A stretch of 13,831 bases of DNA from Akkermansia muciniphila (GTDB lineage Bacteria; Verrucomicrobiota; Verrucomicrobiia; Verrucomicrobiales; Akkermansiaceae), in NCBI GenBank assembly GCA_945870545.1, contig CAMBTF010000012.1:1-13831 (forward strand), written 5' to 3'. Positions 6,675 through 13,831 of this stretch are shown piece by piece. The notes beneath the pieces are model-generated. The model was given only the letters and a program-made list of their open reading frames with translations. It was not told where the DNA came from and did no database searches. Every line of letters begins with the position of its first letter. The first letter of the stretch is position 1. Made by a program: the position numbers and the translations under genes.

Positions 6675-7468
6675 CAGTGGGGCTGGTAAGTGGCTGTGGC
6701 GCGGGATCTCACCAGCTTGGCCTGTATTTCCGCGCGAAGTGAATCGAATACGGTCTCTGCGCCCTTGCCATTTTCCAGCACTCCCACGGGAAGCCCTTTC
6801 GCGCTAGCACGGATGAAAATATCGTCGCGGTGGATGGATGTTTGGAACAGCATTTCCTCTGGCAGGAGCTGCCGCAGGGCGGATGCGGCCTCTGCGCTTT
6901 CGGCAAGATCTTGTTGGAGCATGGTTAGGCAAACCCCGAGCACATTGAGGCGCGGGTTGGTGATGCGCAGGCGGTTTAGTCCTTCAAGCAGTTTTGGCAC
7001 GGAGCGGATGCCGAGCGGTTCGGCCTGCTGCGGGATGATGATCGCGTCGGCGGTGGAAATGATGTCGTTGGTGACGCCGAAAAGCCCTGCCGCGGTGTCA
7101 ATCAGGCAGATGTCATAGCGGCGGGCGCTGGCGTTAAAGAGAAAGGCTCGGACCCGCGCGAGGTGTGAGCCGGTGGAGCCGTTCCCTGCGTCGTAGTCAC
7201 TGGCCTGTCCGGCAGCCACGAGTGAGAATGTTTCCAACCGGGTAGGGACGATAAGCCGCTCCATAGGGATGGCGGGGTTGGCAAGGAAATCATAAAACCC
7301 GGGAAGCAGGCGCGACTGACGGGTGAGGGAGAGTCCGACAGACCCTTGTGGATCGGCATCCACCAGAAGCGTGTTCAATCCGGCACGCGCGAAGGCATGG
7401 GCGAGGTTGACGGAGAGTGTGGTTTTACCCACACCTCCCTTTTGGCTTACGATGGCGATGCTTATCAC
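6674..7468 (-). CDS. ParA/MinD/Soj-type ATPase
   Basis: A 264-residue cytoplasmic P-loop ATPase. It has the deviant Walker A KGGVGKTT (10-17) with the signature lysine K10, switch I region DADPQGS (37-43) and Walker B CLIDTAAG (121-128). ATP binding would drive dimerisation on DNA or another surface, as in Soj/ParA proteins that place chromosomes, plasmids or protein clusters. No N-terminal helix-turn-helix is present, so it is the small, non-autoregulating type. No parB gene or obvious parS site is nearby, and the immediate partner is the proline-rich protein at 6042-6674. The start is a GTG just before ISIAIVSQKGG; no better upstream start was seen. First gene of a three-gene operon, divergent from the 7582 gene. 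ATPase class near certain; cargo unknown. Confidence 0.9.
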   Translation of the reverse strand: MISIAIVSQKGGVGKTTLSVNLAHAFARAGLNTLLVDADPQGSVGLSLTRQSRLLPGFYDFLANPAIPMERLIVPTRLETFSLVAAGQASDYDAGNGSTGSHLARVRAFLFNASARRYDICLIDTAAGLFGVTNDIISTADAIIIPQQAEPLGIRSVPKLLEGLNRLRITNPRLNVLGVCLTMLQQDLAESAEAASALRQLLPEEMLFQTSIHRDDIFIRASAKGLPVGVLENGKGAETVFDSLRAEIQAKLVRSRATATYQPH

Positions 7469-7581
7469 GCGGCGACTGGAAGAATTCTTTCGGGAGATTA
7501 CTCCCGGGAAGATACAGAGAAAGTCTTTTCTTCTTTCCTTGGCAAGTGAATGAAATTCATGAATGGTAGTTAGAAGTAGTC
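7469..7581. promoter_or_regulatory. Divergent control region with palindromes
   Basis: This 113-base gap must carry promoters for the ParA-like operon and the YyaL-like gene. CGGGAG (7491-7496) and CTCCCG (7501-7506) form a perfect stem with an ATTA loop, 22 bases from the GTG at 7468. Further right, ATGAAATTCAT (7550-7560) and ATTCATGAAT (7555-7564) are overlapping palindromes 17 bases before the ATG at 7582. They look like operator or leader structures. I could not assign -35/-10 boxes. Confidence 0.4.
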
Positions 7582-9762
7582 ATGCGGCAACCTTTGTCAT
7601 TTCGATTTTCTAGCGCCGATCTGGTCGTCGCGGTTTTTTTGTTGCTGGTAGGTTGTGAAGACAAGCGTATGGAAACGGAGGTTTCATACGGGAAGGTATA
7701 CGGAGATATCCAGGGTATCCCCGTCGGCAATGCCTTGGGGGGTTTGCCAGGGCCGGTTTATGCATCACAGGCCGATTCACCGATTCATTGGCAGCCTTGG
7801 ACGAAGGAGAGCCTTCAAATGGCGCATAACTCGAAGCGTCTCGTCCTGGCTGTGATCGCCATGCCGCAGCAACCTTTCTTTCTGGATGTTCTCCACGAAC
7901 TCTCCTCGGATGCCTCGTCGGTTGAATTGATCAACTCGACCTACGTCCCCATTCTGATCGATGGCGATGCCGTCAGGGAATACGGGATGCTGAGCGGCGA
8001 GCTGTGCGCGGAAATCGGAAGAGACCTGCAATTCCCACTGATGGTCTGGATGACTGCTGAGGGGAATCCGGTCGCGTGGCTGCCGATGCCAGCAAAGGAA
8101 TTCGGCTCTATGCCCGAACTTCTCGCCCAGTCTCATGTGATGGTGTCGCGGATATGGGTGGATGACGCTGATTACATCATGACCCAGAGCCGTCTCGATC
8201 AGGTGAGCAGGCGGGCGCGCATGCTGCAGCGGCTGAAGGATGTCGAAACCAGCGAGATACCCACCGACGATGCGCAGCGCGCCCTGCGTCAGCTCACTTC
8301 GCTCTACGATCCCCTATCCCGAACCTTCGATGGGGCCGGCGGGTTGTTTCCCGTTGGGGTATTGGATGTCCTTGCAATGTCCGCCAAGATGGAAAACTTG
8401 CCCGCTGATCTTCGCGAGAGATCACGAAAGGTTCTCGATTCCCTGTTGGACGATCTCTTGGTGAGCCCGATGTTCGATCCCCTTGACGGTGGCGTTTTTA
8501 GCTCCAAGCGGGGCACGTCATGGTCGTTTCCCATTTACCACCGGGACTGTTCCAGTCAGGCACGGGTGATTGTCAGCCTGCTTAACGCCTATGAGGCGAC
8601 CGGCGACAAACGCGCTCTCGAGAGGGCAATGGGTATCCTCGGGTTCGTGCAGGGCAATTACATGACGGAAGCCGGGCTGTTCACCTTCGGCTCAGTTACG
8701 GCTGGCGATGTCGGCAAATGGCTCTGGCTGTACGAGGATGTGAAGGAAGTCATCAGCATGGAGGAGATGCCGGTCTGGATGGCTTACTCCGGGATGAAAG
8801 AGAGCGGGAACCTGCCCTCCGAACTCGACCCGCAGCGCGAACATCTGAGGGGTAACAGCATTGCATTTGCGAAATCCGCCGAGGAAGTGGCGGAGCAGTT
8901 GGAGATCGATCCTACGCGGGCGGGTGCTCTCATAGAAAGCTCACGGTCGAAACTCCTGCAAGCCCGGAACAAGCGGATGACATTGCCTTACGCAGATATC
9001 CAACCGAACGCGGTCGCCACTTTCAGGATGATTTCCGCTTACGCAACGGCCTATAGAGTGACCGGTCAAACATCCTACCGCGATCTCGCATCGAAAACCC
9101 TAGCGAAGGCCAAGCAGCATTTCGCGGAAGGCCCCCGCTTGAAGGTTTATTCGGGTGATGCACCTGGAAGTATTTTGGCAGCGCGCGCCTTTGTTTATGG
9201 CACCGCGATACAGGCCGCGCTCGATGTCGAGGCGGTGAGCCTGAAAGGGGAATGGCTGCTATGGGCCGGTGACCTTTCCAGCACCGTGTCCGAGGAATTT
9301 TCTGCGGGAGCTTACATCAGGGAATGCCCGCGTCCCGCCGATTTGATAGGGTTACCAGTCTCGGATCCGTACATGTTGTTTGATGAATCAACCTTGGGGC
9401 TCCTCGCCATGGCAGAATCCAGGCTGGATGCACTGGGAATACGCTTGGTGCCTGCCCTTAGAAAACAGCTAACTGCTTTCCCCACCAGTGCTATTCAAAA
9501 TCCCGTTCTTCACAGTGACCTGATTCAGGCCGCGCTGCTGCAAAGTTTCTCCATTACTTATGTTTACGGCAAAGACGCGCCCGAGGCACTGAAAGAAGTG
9601 CTGGCTAAGAGTCCCTTGAAAGGCGTAAATCGCCGCTTGGTGCTACCTAGGGATCCACCCCACCTGATCCCAAAACCCGGCGAGGCGGTTCGCCTCAATC
9701 CGGACGGTGCGGTAAGTCCGGTCAGATCCGCTTCGGATATCCGTGTTCCATCCTTGCCATAA
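7582..9762 (+). CDS. YyaL/SSP411-like lipoprotein, degenerate thioredoxin domain plus alpha-barrel
   Basis: A 726-residue protein with a lipoprotein signal (lipobox LVGC, C25). Its layout matches the YyaL/spermatogenesis-associated protein 20 family: a DUF255 thioredoxin-like domain (about 66-190) and then a large (alpha/alpha)-barrel like that of N-acylglucosamine epimerases. Landmarks are SPIHWQPW (66-73) for family NPVDWYPW, STYVPILIDGD (119-129), FPLMVWMTAEGNPV (151-164), DPLDGGVFSS (299-308) and QARNKRMTLPYAD (460-472). The CHWC active site is replaced around MPQQPFF (94-100), and the usual PHFEKMLYDNA motif reads FPIYHRDCSSQA (316-327), so redox activity is unlikely. Length fits the family. 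The ATG precedes the signal peptide directly. The next gene follows 51 bases later on the same strand. Family fairly sure from aligned landmarks; function unknown. Confidence 0.75.
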   Translation: MRQPLSFRFSSADLVVAVFLLLVGCEDKRMETEVSYGKVYGDIQGIPVGNALGGLPGPVYASQADSPIHWQPWTKESLQMAHNSKRLVLAVIAMPQQPFFLDVLHELSSDASSVELINSTYVPILIDGDAVREYGMLSGELCAEIGRDLQFPLMVWMTAEGNPVAWLPMPAKEFGSMPELLAQSHVMVSRIWVDDADYIMTQSRLDQVSRRARMLQRLKDVETSEIPTDDAQRALRQLTSLYDPLSRTFDGAGGLFPVGVLDVLAMSAKMENLPADLRERSRKVLDSLLDDLLVSPMFDPLDGGVFSSKRGTSWSFPIYHRDCSSQARVIVSLLNAYEATGDKRALERAMGILGFVQGNYMTEAGLFTFGSVTAGDVGKWLWLYEDVKEVISMEEMPVWMAYSGMKESGNLPSELDPQREHLRGNSIAFAKSAEEVAEQLEIDPTRAGALIESSRSKLLQARNKRMTLPYADIQPNAVATFRMISAYATAYRVTGQTSYRDLASKTLAKAKQHFAEGPRLKVYSGDAPGSILAARAFVYGTAIQAALDVEAVSLKGEWLLWAGDLSSTVSEEFSAGAYIRECPRPADLIGLPVSDPYMLFDESTLGLLAMAESRLDALGIRLVPALRKQLTAFPTSAIQNPVLHSDLIQAALLQSFSITYVYGKDAPEALKEVLAKSPLKGVNRRLVLPRDPPHLIPKPGEAVRLNPDGAVSPVRSASDIRVPSLP

Positions 9763-9813
9763 GCAAAAAAAAATCCATCTTCCGCCCCACCTCAGAAACC
9801 TAACCCATTTGAA

Positions 9814-10872
9814 ATGAGATTTCGTAATCTATCGCTTGCCATCGCCTGTTGTTCGCTGTCGTTGTTTCCAGTAAGCGCCGATGTCCTTACAATGAAAAAC
9901 GGCGAAAAGCTGGAAGGAACCGTTCTGCGCGAGGAGGGGGACAACTATGTGGTCGAGGTGAAAGTGACCACAAGGATTCGCGATGAGAAACTCGTTCCCC
10001 GTGCCGAAGTTTTGAAGATCGAGAGGGTGCCGGAATTTGAAAAGGCTTACGCCATCATCGCGGATCTGTGTCCCGCTCCGGAACTTCTTTCCGTGCAGGG
10101 CTATGAAGAGCGTATCAACAAGCTCAGGGAATTCATCGAGGCCTTCCCCAAAAGCCCGAGAAGCCCGGTTGTCGAGGAGATGATCAAACGTTTGGAAGAG
10201 GAGATGGCGCTGATTAAGGGGGGCGCGGTCAAGCTCGGTGAGGAAATCATTTCCGCCGAGGATTATGAGGCGAACGCCTACGGATACGACGCCCTTATCG
10301 CGGAGAAGAAGATCCGGCACTCGGTGACCAGGAGAGATTTTCTAGGCGCGCTGAGGGGATTTGACTCCTACGAGACGAGCTTGGGAACCCCGGAAGGGTA
10401 TGCTGGTCTTTCTTCGCTGATGGTCCAGGTGTTGAAGACCTACCGCGCGAGCATCGAGGAGAGCTTGGCAGGCCTCGAAAGCCGCCTGGCGGCGAGGGCG
10501 TCAGGCCTCGCCCGCATGTCGCCCAATGACAGGGCGAAATCCCAGCGCGCCATAGATGACGAGCTATTGCAAGCCGCGGAACGCTTCCTAAAGGAAAAGT
10601 CAGGACACATGAAATGGATCACTCCGCATGCATATTACAAGGAGTCTCTTGAGGAAGCTCAGCGGCAGGCGACCGCCGAGGTGGCAAGGCTCGATCAGCG
10701 TGAGCCGGAACCCGGAGTCCTGCTTGCGGAACTCTACCGCAAGGCTTGGGAAAAGCTTGAGGCGGGGACTGATGAGGACAAGAAGCTTGTGCTTGAGGAT
10801 GCGGAGGCGAAGAAACTGCCGGAATACTATCTCGCAAAGTTGCGCGGACGTGCAGGTCTTCCTCAAGAGTGA
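9814..10872 (+). CDS. Secreted PTPDL-family-like protein
   Basis: A 352-residue exported protein. MRFRNLSLAIACCSLSLFPV then SA forms a signal peptide, with likely cleavage after A22. The mature start DVLTMKNGEKLEGTVLREEG (23-42) is a small beta-barrel-like motif common in secreted Verrucomicrobiota proteins. CPAPELLS (86-93), followed by YEERINKLREFIEAFPKSP (97-115), fits the PTPDL family, although the naming motif reads PAPEL here. The remainder (about 120-352) is mainly helical, Glu/Lys/Arg-rich and possibly coiled-coil, with no catalytic motif seen. It would act in the periplasm or outside the cell; its function is unknown. hisB starts only 10 bases after its stop, so the two are probably co-transcribed despite having no obvious link. 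Export sure; family moderately sure. Confidence 0.78.
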   Translation: MRFRNLSLAIACCSLSLFPVSADVLTMKNGEKLEGTVLREEGDNYVVEVKVTTRIRDEKLVPRAEVLKIERVPEFEKAYAIIADLCPAPELLSVQGYEERINKLREFIEAFPKSPRSPVVEEMIKRLEEEMALIKGGAVKLGEEIISAEDYEANAYGYDALIAEKKIRHSVTRRDFLGALRGFDSYETSLGTPEGYAGLSSLMVQVLKTYRASIEESLAGLESRLAARASGLARMSPNDRAKSQRAIDDELLQAAERFLKEKSGHMKWITPHAYYKESLEEAQRQATAEVARLDQREPEPGVLLAELYRKAWEKLEAGTDEDKKLVLEDAEAKKLPEYYLAKLRGRAGLPQE

Positions 10873-10882
10873 ACGAACGGTT

Positions 10883-11473
10883 ATGACAAACAGGAGCGCA
10901 CAGAAAAGCCGCAAGACGGCGGAGACAGAGATCAATCTGGAAATCAATCTCGACGGAACGGGGATCTCGGAAATTGACACAGGCATCCCGTTTTTCGACC
11001 ACATGCTCACCTTGTTTTCAAAGCATGGACTCTTCGACCTGAAAGTCGCTGTGCGGGGCGATATCGAAGTTGATTTCCACCACACCATCGAGGACACCGG
11101 CATCGTGATCGGCGAATGCATGCGCGAGGCGCTTGGTACGAAAGAAGGCATCCGCCGCTACGGCTGCGCGTACCTGCCGATGGACGAGACGCTTGCCCGC
11201 GTCGTGGTTGATCTCAGCAACCGCCCGCACCTCGAGTTCCGCGCACCCGCCGGAACACCTTCCGCGCCGAACATGCCCTTCACTCTTGTTGAGGAATTCT
11301 GCCGCGCGATCGCCTCCAACCTCCGTGCGAACATCCATGTCGAGCTACTCTACGGCCGCGATGGACACCATATCGCCGAAGCCATCTTCAAAGGGCTCGC
11401 CCGTGCGCTGCGCGAGGCCTGCGAAAAGGACGCCCGAGTCAAAGGCATACCCAGCACCAAGGAAGCCCTGTGA
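10883..11473 (+). CDS. hisB: Imidazoleglycerol-phosphate dehydratase
   Basis: HisB removes water from imidazole glycerol phosphate to give imidazole acetol phosphate in histidine synthesis. The 196-residue protein is a single-domain dehydratase of usual length, without the phosphatase domain fused in E. coli. The manganese ligands are visible: FFDHMLTLFSKHG (37-49, H40 and H48), DFHHTIEDTG (64-73) and DGHHIAEAIFKG (160-171). It ends GIPSTKEAL, a slight change from the common IPSTKGVL. I start at the ATG at 10883, because the frame continues upstream only through the previous gene. The stop overlaps the hisH GTG in a GTGA, indicating translational coupling. Soluble cytoplasmic enzyme, 24-mer in known relatives. 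Confidence 0.97.
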   Translation: MTNRSAQKSRKTAETEINLEINLDGTGISEIDTGIPFFDHMLTLFSKHGLFDLKVAVRGDIEVDFHHTIEDTGIVIGECMREALGTKEGIRRYGCAYLPMDETLARVVVDLSNRPHLEFRAPAGTPSAPNMPFTLVEEFCRAIASNLRANIHVELLYGRDGHHIAEAIFKGLARALREACEKDARVKGIPSTKEAL

Positions 11474-12084
11474 AAATCGGGTTGGTCGACTACGGCGGCG
11501 GGAATCTCCGCAGCGTCCACAACGCGATCCACGCGCTTGGCCACGAGCCTGTGGTGATCTCCGATCCCGGCGAACTCGGCGGCGCCACCCACCTTATCCT
11601 CCCCGGCCAAGGCGAGTTCGCCGATGTGATGGCGCGCCTCGCCCAACGCGATCTCGTCGAGCCGCTGCGCGAATGGATCACCGCCGGGCGTCCTTACTTC
11701 GGCATCTGCGTCGGATACCAGATTCTGTTCAGCGGCAGCGACGAAGCACCCGGCGTGGCCGGACTCGGCATTGTAAAAGGCCGCTGCGTCCGCTTCACGG
11801 AAATGCCCGGTCGCAAGATCCCTCAAATGGGCTGGAACGGCGCGAAGCCCTCAAACCCAGACTCCCCTTTCTGGAAGGGACTTGGGGCGGAGCCGTATTT
11901 CTATTTCGTCCACTCCTATTACCCGGTGCCGGAGGACGATTCCTGGGCGGTCTCCGAAACCGACTACGACGGCGAGAAATTCGCGGCCACCGTGGAGAAA
12001 GGCCAGGTTCTCGCCTGCCAGTTCCACCCGGAGAAAAGCCAGGACGCCGGACTGGCTCTTATCGCGAATTTCCTAGAGCGCTGA
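11470..12084 (+). CDS. hisH: Imidazole glycerol phosphate synthase, glutaminase subunit
   Basis: HisH hydrolyses glutamine and passes ammonia to HisF, which closes the imidazole ring and releases AICAR to purine synthesis. The 204-residue protein is a class I glutamine amidotransferase with the triad C80 (GICVGYQ), H186 and E188 (QFHPEKS). The N-terminal VDYGGGNLRSVHNA is typical. Two usually conserved spots vary: GICLGMQ is GICVGYQ, and the oxyanion-strand PGVGAF is PGQGEF (45-50), but the catalytic residues remain. The start is a GTG overlapping the hisB stop. hisA and hisF, which often follow, are absent from this window, so the partner must be encoded elsewhere. Function well supported. 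Confidence 0.96.
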   Translation: MKIGLVDYGGGNLRSVHNAIHALGHEPVVISDPGELGGATHLILPGQGEFADVMARLAQRDLVEPLREWITAGRPYFGICVGYQILFSGSDEAPGVAGLGIVKGRCVRFTEMPGRKIPQMGWNGAKPSNPDSPFWKGLGAEPYFYFVHSYYPVPEDDSWAVSETDYDGEKFAATVEKGQVLACQFHPEKSQDAGLALIANFLER

Positions 12085-12087
12085 GAT

Positions 12088-12103
12088 ATGGGCACCTGCC
12101 CAT
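12088..12103 (+). terminator. Hairpin directly after hisH
   Basis: ATGGGC (12088-12093), loop ACCT, GCCCAT (12098-12103), beginning 3 bases after the hisH stop; the core is ATGGGCA/TGCCCAT. It could be an mRNA-end hairpin or attenuating structure, but no T-run follows, so calling it a terminator is weak. A second small inverted repeat, TCGGG (12155-12159) and CCCGA (12164-12168), lies downstream, also without a T-run. Confidence 0.3.
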
Positions 12104-12182
12104 GGATAAAACGGAAGAAGAGAACGGTCACTATCGAGCGTCGTCTGCGTAAAGTCGGGTAAACCCGAAAACCGAAATGGAA

Positions 12183-12297
12183 CCACGGATGGACACAGAT
12201 ACACACGGATAATCAAAAAGTTATGAATTTTGTCAGCCTCACCTTTTAGGTGAATGATGAATTCTTTCGAATACTCTTAGCATCCGTGTTCATCCGC
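12183..12297. repeat. Palindromic intergenic repeat element (ATCCGTGTTCATCCG type)
   Basis: In the 221-base gap between hisH and lpxK, a left arm at 12183-12200 (CCACGGATGGACACAGAT, followed by ACACACGGAT) is inverted at 12282-12297 (ATCCGTGTTCATCCGC), with a few mismatches. Midway, TCACCT (12239-12244) and AGGTGA (12248-12253) form a perfect hairpin. The interior is AT-rich compared with the surroundings. Ends in inverted repeats, a central hairpin and no gene suggest a MITE- or REP-like unit. I recall the arm sequence as common between genes in Verrucomicrobiota; copy number here is unknown. The right arm ends 8 bases from the lpxK stop. Confidence 0.6.
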
Positions 12298-12305
12298 AGA
12301 GTGGA

Positions 12306-13517
12306 TCAGACCCGGTAGACTCCGGCGTTCCTGAGGCCGGTATCCTTGACAGGTGGCGGGCTGCACAGCCTGTTCACCATGCCTTCCCAGGCCTGATGGC
12401 CGGCGAGGATCCGTACCTCGATTCGTAGGAAATAGACCGGGACGTTGATCTCTGTGGGCCTTGGGAATCGAACGGCGTCCTTTTCCGTAGTGACGATGAT
12501 ATCCATGTCGCGCTCGACGCAGCGCTGCATGAATGTATCGACGTCACGCCGACTGAACCGGTGGTGATCGGAGAAATGACGCTTGATTTCGATCTTCGCA
12601 CCAAGCGCCGTGAGGGATCGCTCGAAGCTTTCCGGCACGGCGATGGCGCTGATCGCGCCAACCCATTTTCCCTCCAGGAAAGACAGCGGCTGCCTCTCGC
12701 GGGTATATAAATCTTCGAGATACACGGGACTGTGCGCGCACTCGATGATTTCCGCCACCGCATTGTGTTTTCTGATGCGGGCAATGAGTTCCGTATTCGG
12801 GCTGCCGTCGCACTTCGTGATGAGGATGTACGACGCCCGACGTAGGTTGCAGGGCGGCTCTCGCAGCGTGCCGCGCGGCAGCAGCGCCCCCGTACCGAAG
12901 GGGGAGCGAGAATCGATCAGTGTGATGTCGAGCGAATGGGCTAGATCGAGGTATTGCATGCCGTCGTCGAGAAGCAGGGTCTCCGCCTTTAGCTCGGAAA
13001 CGGCGAAGCGGCCGCCTTTGACGCGATCCTTGTCCACGATCACGGCGACGCCGTCGAGGTTCTTGGCCAGCATGAACGGCTCGTCGCCCGCGAATTTTGA
13101 ATCGAGCAATATGGCGGTACCGGTGGAGACCACGCGCGGCATCCGCTCGGCCGGAACGGGCTTACCGTCCGCGCTCGTCCAGTTCTGCGCGCGGTCTAGC
13201 TTCCTGCTCTTGTAGCCTCGGGAAAGGATTACAACCTTGCGCCCGCGGTCGCGCAGGGATTTCGCAAGCAGTTCTACGACGGGTGTTTTTCCCGTGCCCC
13301 CCACAGTCAGGTTTCCGATGGCGACCACCTGTGCCCCGAGGTATTCCTGCGGCTTCCAGCCTTTCCGGTAAAGCATGATCCTGCACTGCACGAGCGCGCG
13401 GAAAATCCACGAGAGCCAAAACATGAGGAAACGCGCCATCGCGGCGCGGAATCCGCGGGCGCGTCCGAAAATCACATCCGCCCCCCATTGCTCCAGTTCG
13501 TCGATCAGTTCCTTCAT
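12306..13517 (-). CDS. lpxK: Tetraacyldisaccharide 4'-kinase (lipid A biosynthesis)
   Basis: LpxK phosphorylates the 4'-position of the tetraacyldisaccharide 1-phosphate at the inner membrane, producing lipid IVA. I see a membrane-associated helix near residues 29-50, the P-loop [14 protein letters not shown] (66-79), GDEP (144-147) containing the likely catalytic Asp, [11 protein letters not shown] (181-191), where the usual motif is [13 protein letters not shown] (315-321) with the partner His, and TEKDAVRFP (344-352). At 403 residues it is longer than the usual 320-350, with extra length in an N-terminal stretch (1-28) and a C-terminal tail. rlpA lies upstream on the same strand with a 53-base gap, so both may be co-transcribed as envelope genes. 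Function well supported; DDGMQY is a departure to note. Confidence 0.93.
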   Translation of the reverse strand: MKELIDELEQWGADVIFGRARGFRAAMARFLMFWLSWIFRALVQCRIMLYRKGWKPQEYLGAQVVAIGNLTVGGTGKTPVVELLAKSLRDRGRKVVILSRGYKSRKLDRAQNWTSADGKPVPAERMPRVVSTGTAILLDSKFAGDEPFMLAKNLDGVAVIVDKDRVKGGRFAVSELKAETLLLDDGMQYLDLAHSLDITLIDSRSPFGTGALLPRGTLREPPCNLRRASYILITKCDGSPNTELIARIRKHNAVAEIIECAHSPVYLEDLYTRERQPLSFLEGKWVGAISAIAVPESFERSLTALGAKIEIKRHFSDHHRFSRRDVDTFMQRCVERDMDIIVTTEKDAVRFPRPTEINVPVYFLRIEVRILAGHQAWEGMVNRLCSPPPVKDTGLRNAGVYRV

Positions 13518-13570
13518 GAATCCCGCTCAAGGGAGTCTCGCGTTTCCGAGCCCGCCGACAAGCTCCGGGT

Positions 13571-13831
13571 TCACCAGAAAAGGAAGCTTCTTTTCGTCTT
13601 GCGCTTGTGGCGACCGTCCCCGACCGACAGCACTTCGATCCGCGTGCGGGTGAGGCCGTCTTCGTGAAAACCGAGTTTTTTCGCGGCGCGCGGTGTCACA
13701 TCGAGATGGCGGTTAGGGATGAACGGCCCGCGGTCGTTGATTCGGACTTTCAAGGTTTTTCCGTTTTCCAAATTGGTGACTTTCACCAAGCAGGGGAGGG
13801 GGAGCGTCTTGTGCGCCCCGGTCAGGTGCCA
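13571..13831 (-). CDS. rlpA: RlpA-like septal ring lytic transglycosylase domain (partial, N-terminus off window)
   Basis: The last 86 residues of a gene entering from the right edge. LTGAHKTLPLPCLVKVTNLE is followed by VRINDRGPFIPNRHLDVTP and AAKKLGFHEDGLTRTRIEVL, the second half of the double-psi beta-barrel of RlpA. RlpA proteins are outer-membrane lipoproteins that cleave naked glycan strands and help daughter cells separate; the conserved Asp in NDRGPF is present. Ending soon after the barrel (KRKTKRSFLFW), it lacks a C-terminal SPOR domain. An internal GTG at 13789 is not the start, because conserved residues continue upstream. lpxK follows after 53 bases. Signal peptide and true length cannot be seen. 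Confidence 0.9.
   Translation of the reverse strand, partial: WHLTGAHKTLPLPCLVKVTNLENGKTLKVRINDRGPFIPNRHLDVTPRAAKKLGFHEDGLTRTRIEVLSVGDGRHKRKTKRSFLFW

Noticed and set aside
7539..7572. TTGGCA as a -35 box for the YyaL-like gene
   Set aside because: No acceptable -10 box lies 16-18 bases downstream.
10628..10882. Upstream extension of the hisB frame
   Set aside because: It lies wholly inside the secreted-protein gene in another frame and encodes Arg/Ser-rich sequence unrelated to HisB.
11133..12152. 339-codon plus-strand frame across hisB and hisH
   Set aside because: Arg/Pro-rich with no domain; HisB and HisH in the other frames carry intact catalytic motifs.
12088..12162. Possible 24-codon gene after hisH (MGTCPWIKRKKR...)
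   Set aside because: Its start is in the hairpin and there is no ribosome-binding site or family support.
1..13831. CRISPR array, tRNA, rRNA, insertion sequence or prophage genes
   Set aside because: None was seen: no regularly spaced direct repeats, no cloverleaf-like sequence and no transposase or integrase motif.

Overview
The window is GC-rich, Gram-negative chromosomal DNA, most likely from a member of the Verrucomicrobiota (Verrucomicrobiae, Luteolibacter/Haloferula-like). LpxK (lipid A 4'-kinase) and RlpA point to an outer membrane and a peptidoglycan wall. Protein types that I know mainly from this phylum support the assignment: a secreted PTPDL-like protein, a HEAT-like secreted protein, an alpha-helical protein with WAxxDPxAA repeats, and a dispersed intergenic repeat of the ATCCGTGTTCATCCG kind. 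The phylum call rests on family recall and was not checked by a search. Most genes lack a clear Shine-Dalgarno sequence and several start with GTG.

Layout. 1-420 (-): 5' part of a MauE/DoxX-like membrane protein, running off the left edge. 480-1120 (-): a VapBC-type toxin-antitoxin pair. 1219-2016 (+): an orphan OppF/DppF-type ABC ATPase, whose end overlaps tail to tail with a small I78-like lipoprotein (2013-2318, -). 2412-3683 (+): a membrane-anchored helical repeat protein. 3711-4760 (-): a secreted HEAT-like plus possible LamG-like protein. 4761-5073: non-coding. 5074-7468 (-): a compact operon reading parA-like ATPase, a proline-rich protein with a roadblock-like C-terminus, then rluD-type pseudouridine synthase. 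7469-7581: divergent control region. 7582-12084 (+): a YyaL/SSP411-like lipoprotein, a PTPDL-like secreted protein, hisB and hisH, the last three closely spaced. 12085-12305: non-coding, with hairpins and a palindromic repeat element. 12306-13831 (-): lpxK, preceded on its strand by the 3' part of rlpA.

How the genes work together. HisB (dehydration of imidazole glycerol phosphate) and HisH (glutaminase half of the HisHF synthase) are translationally coupled, but hisA and hisF do not follow, so the histidine pathway is split here. LpxK and RlpA are envelope genes. The ParA-like ATPase and its one-base-overlapping partner look like a two-component positioning or scaffold module without ParB. 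I found no CRISPR array, tRNA, rRNA, transposase or phage gene.

Most worth a second look: the ParA plus roadblock-like pair; the YyaL-like lipoprotein that has lost its CxxC; the 32-residue repeat protein; the hairpin that sets a GAGAG in its loop directly before the MauE-like start codon; and the palindromic repeat element before lpxK.
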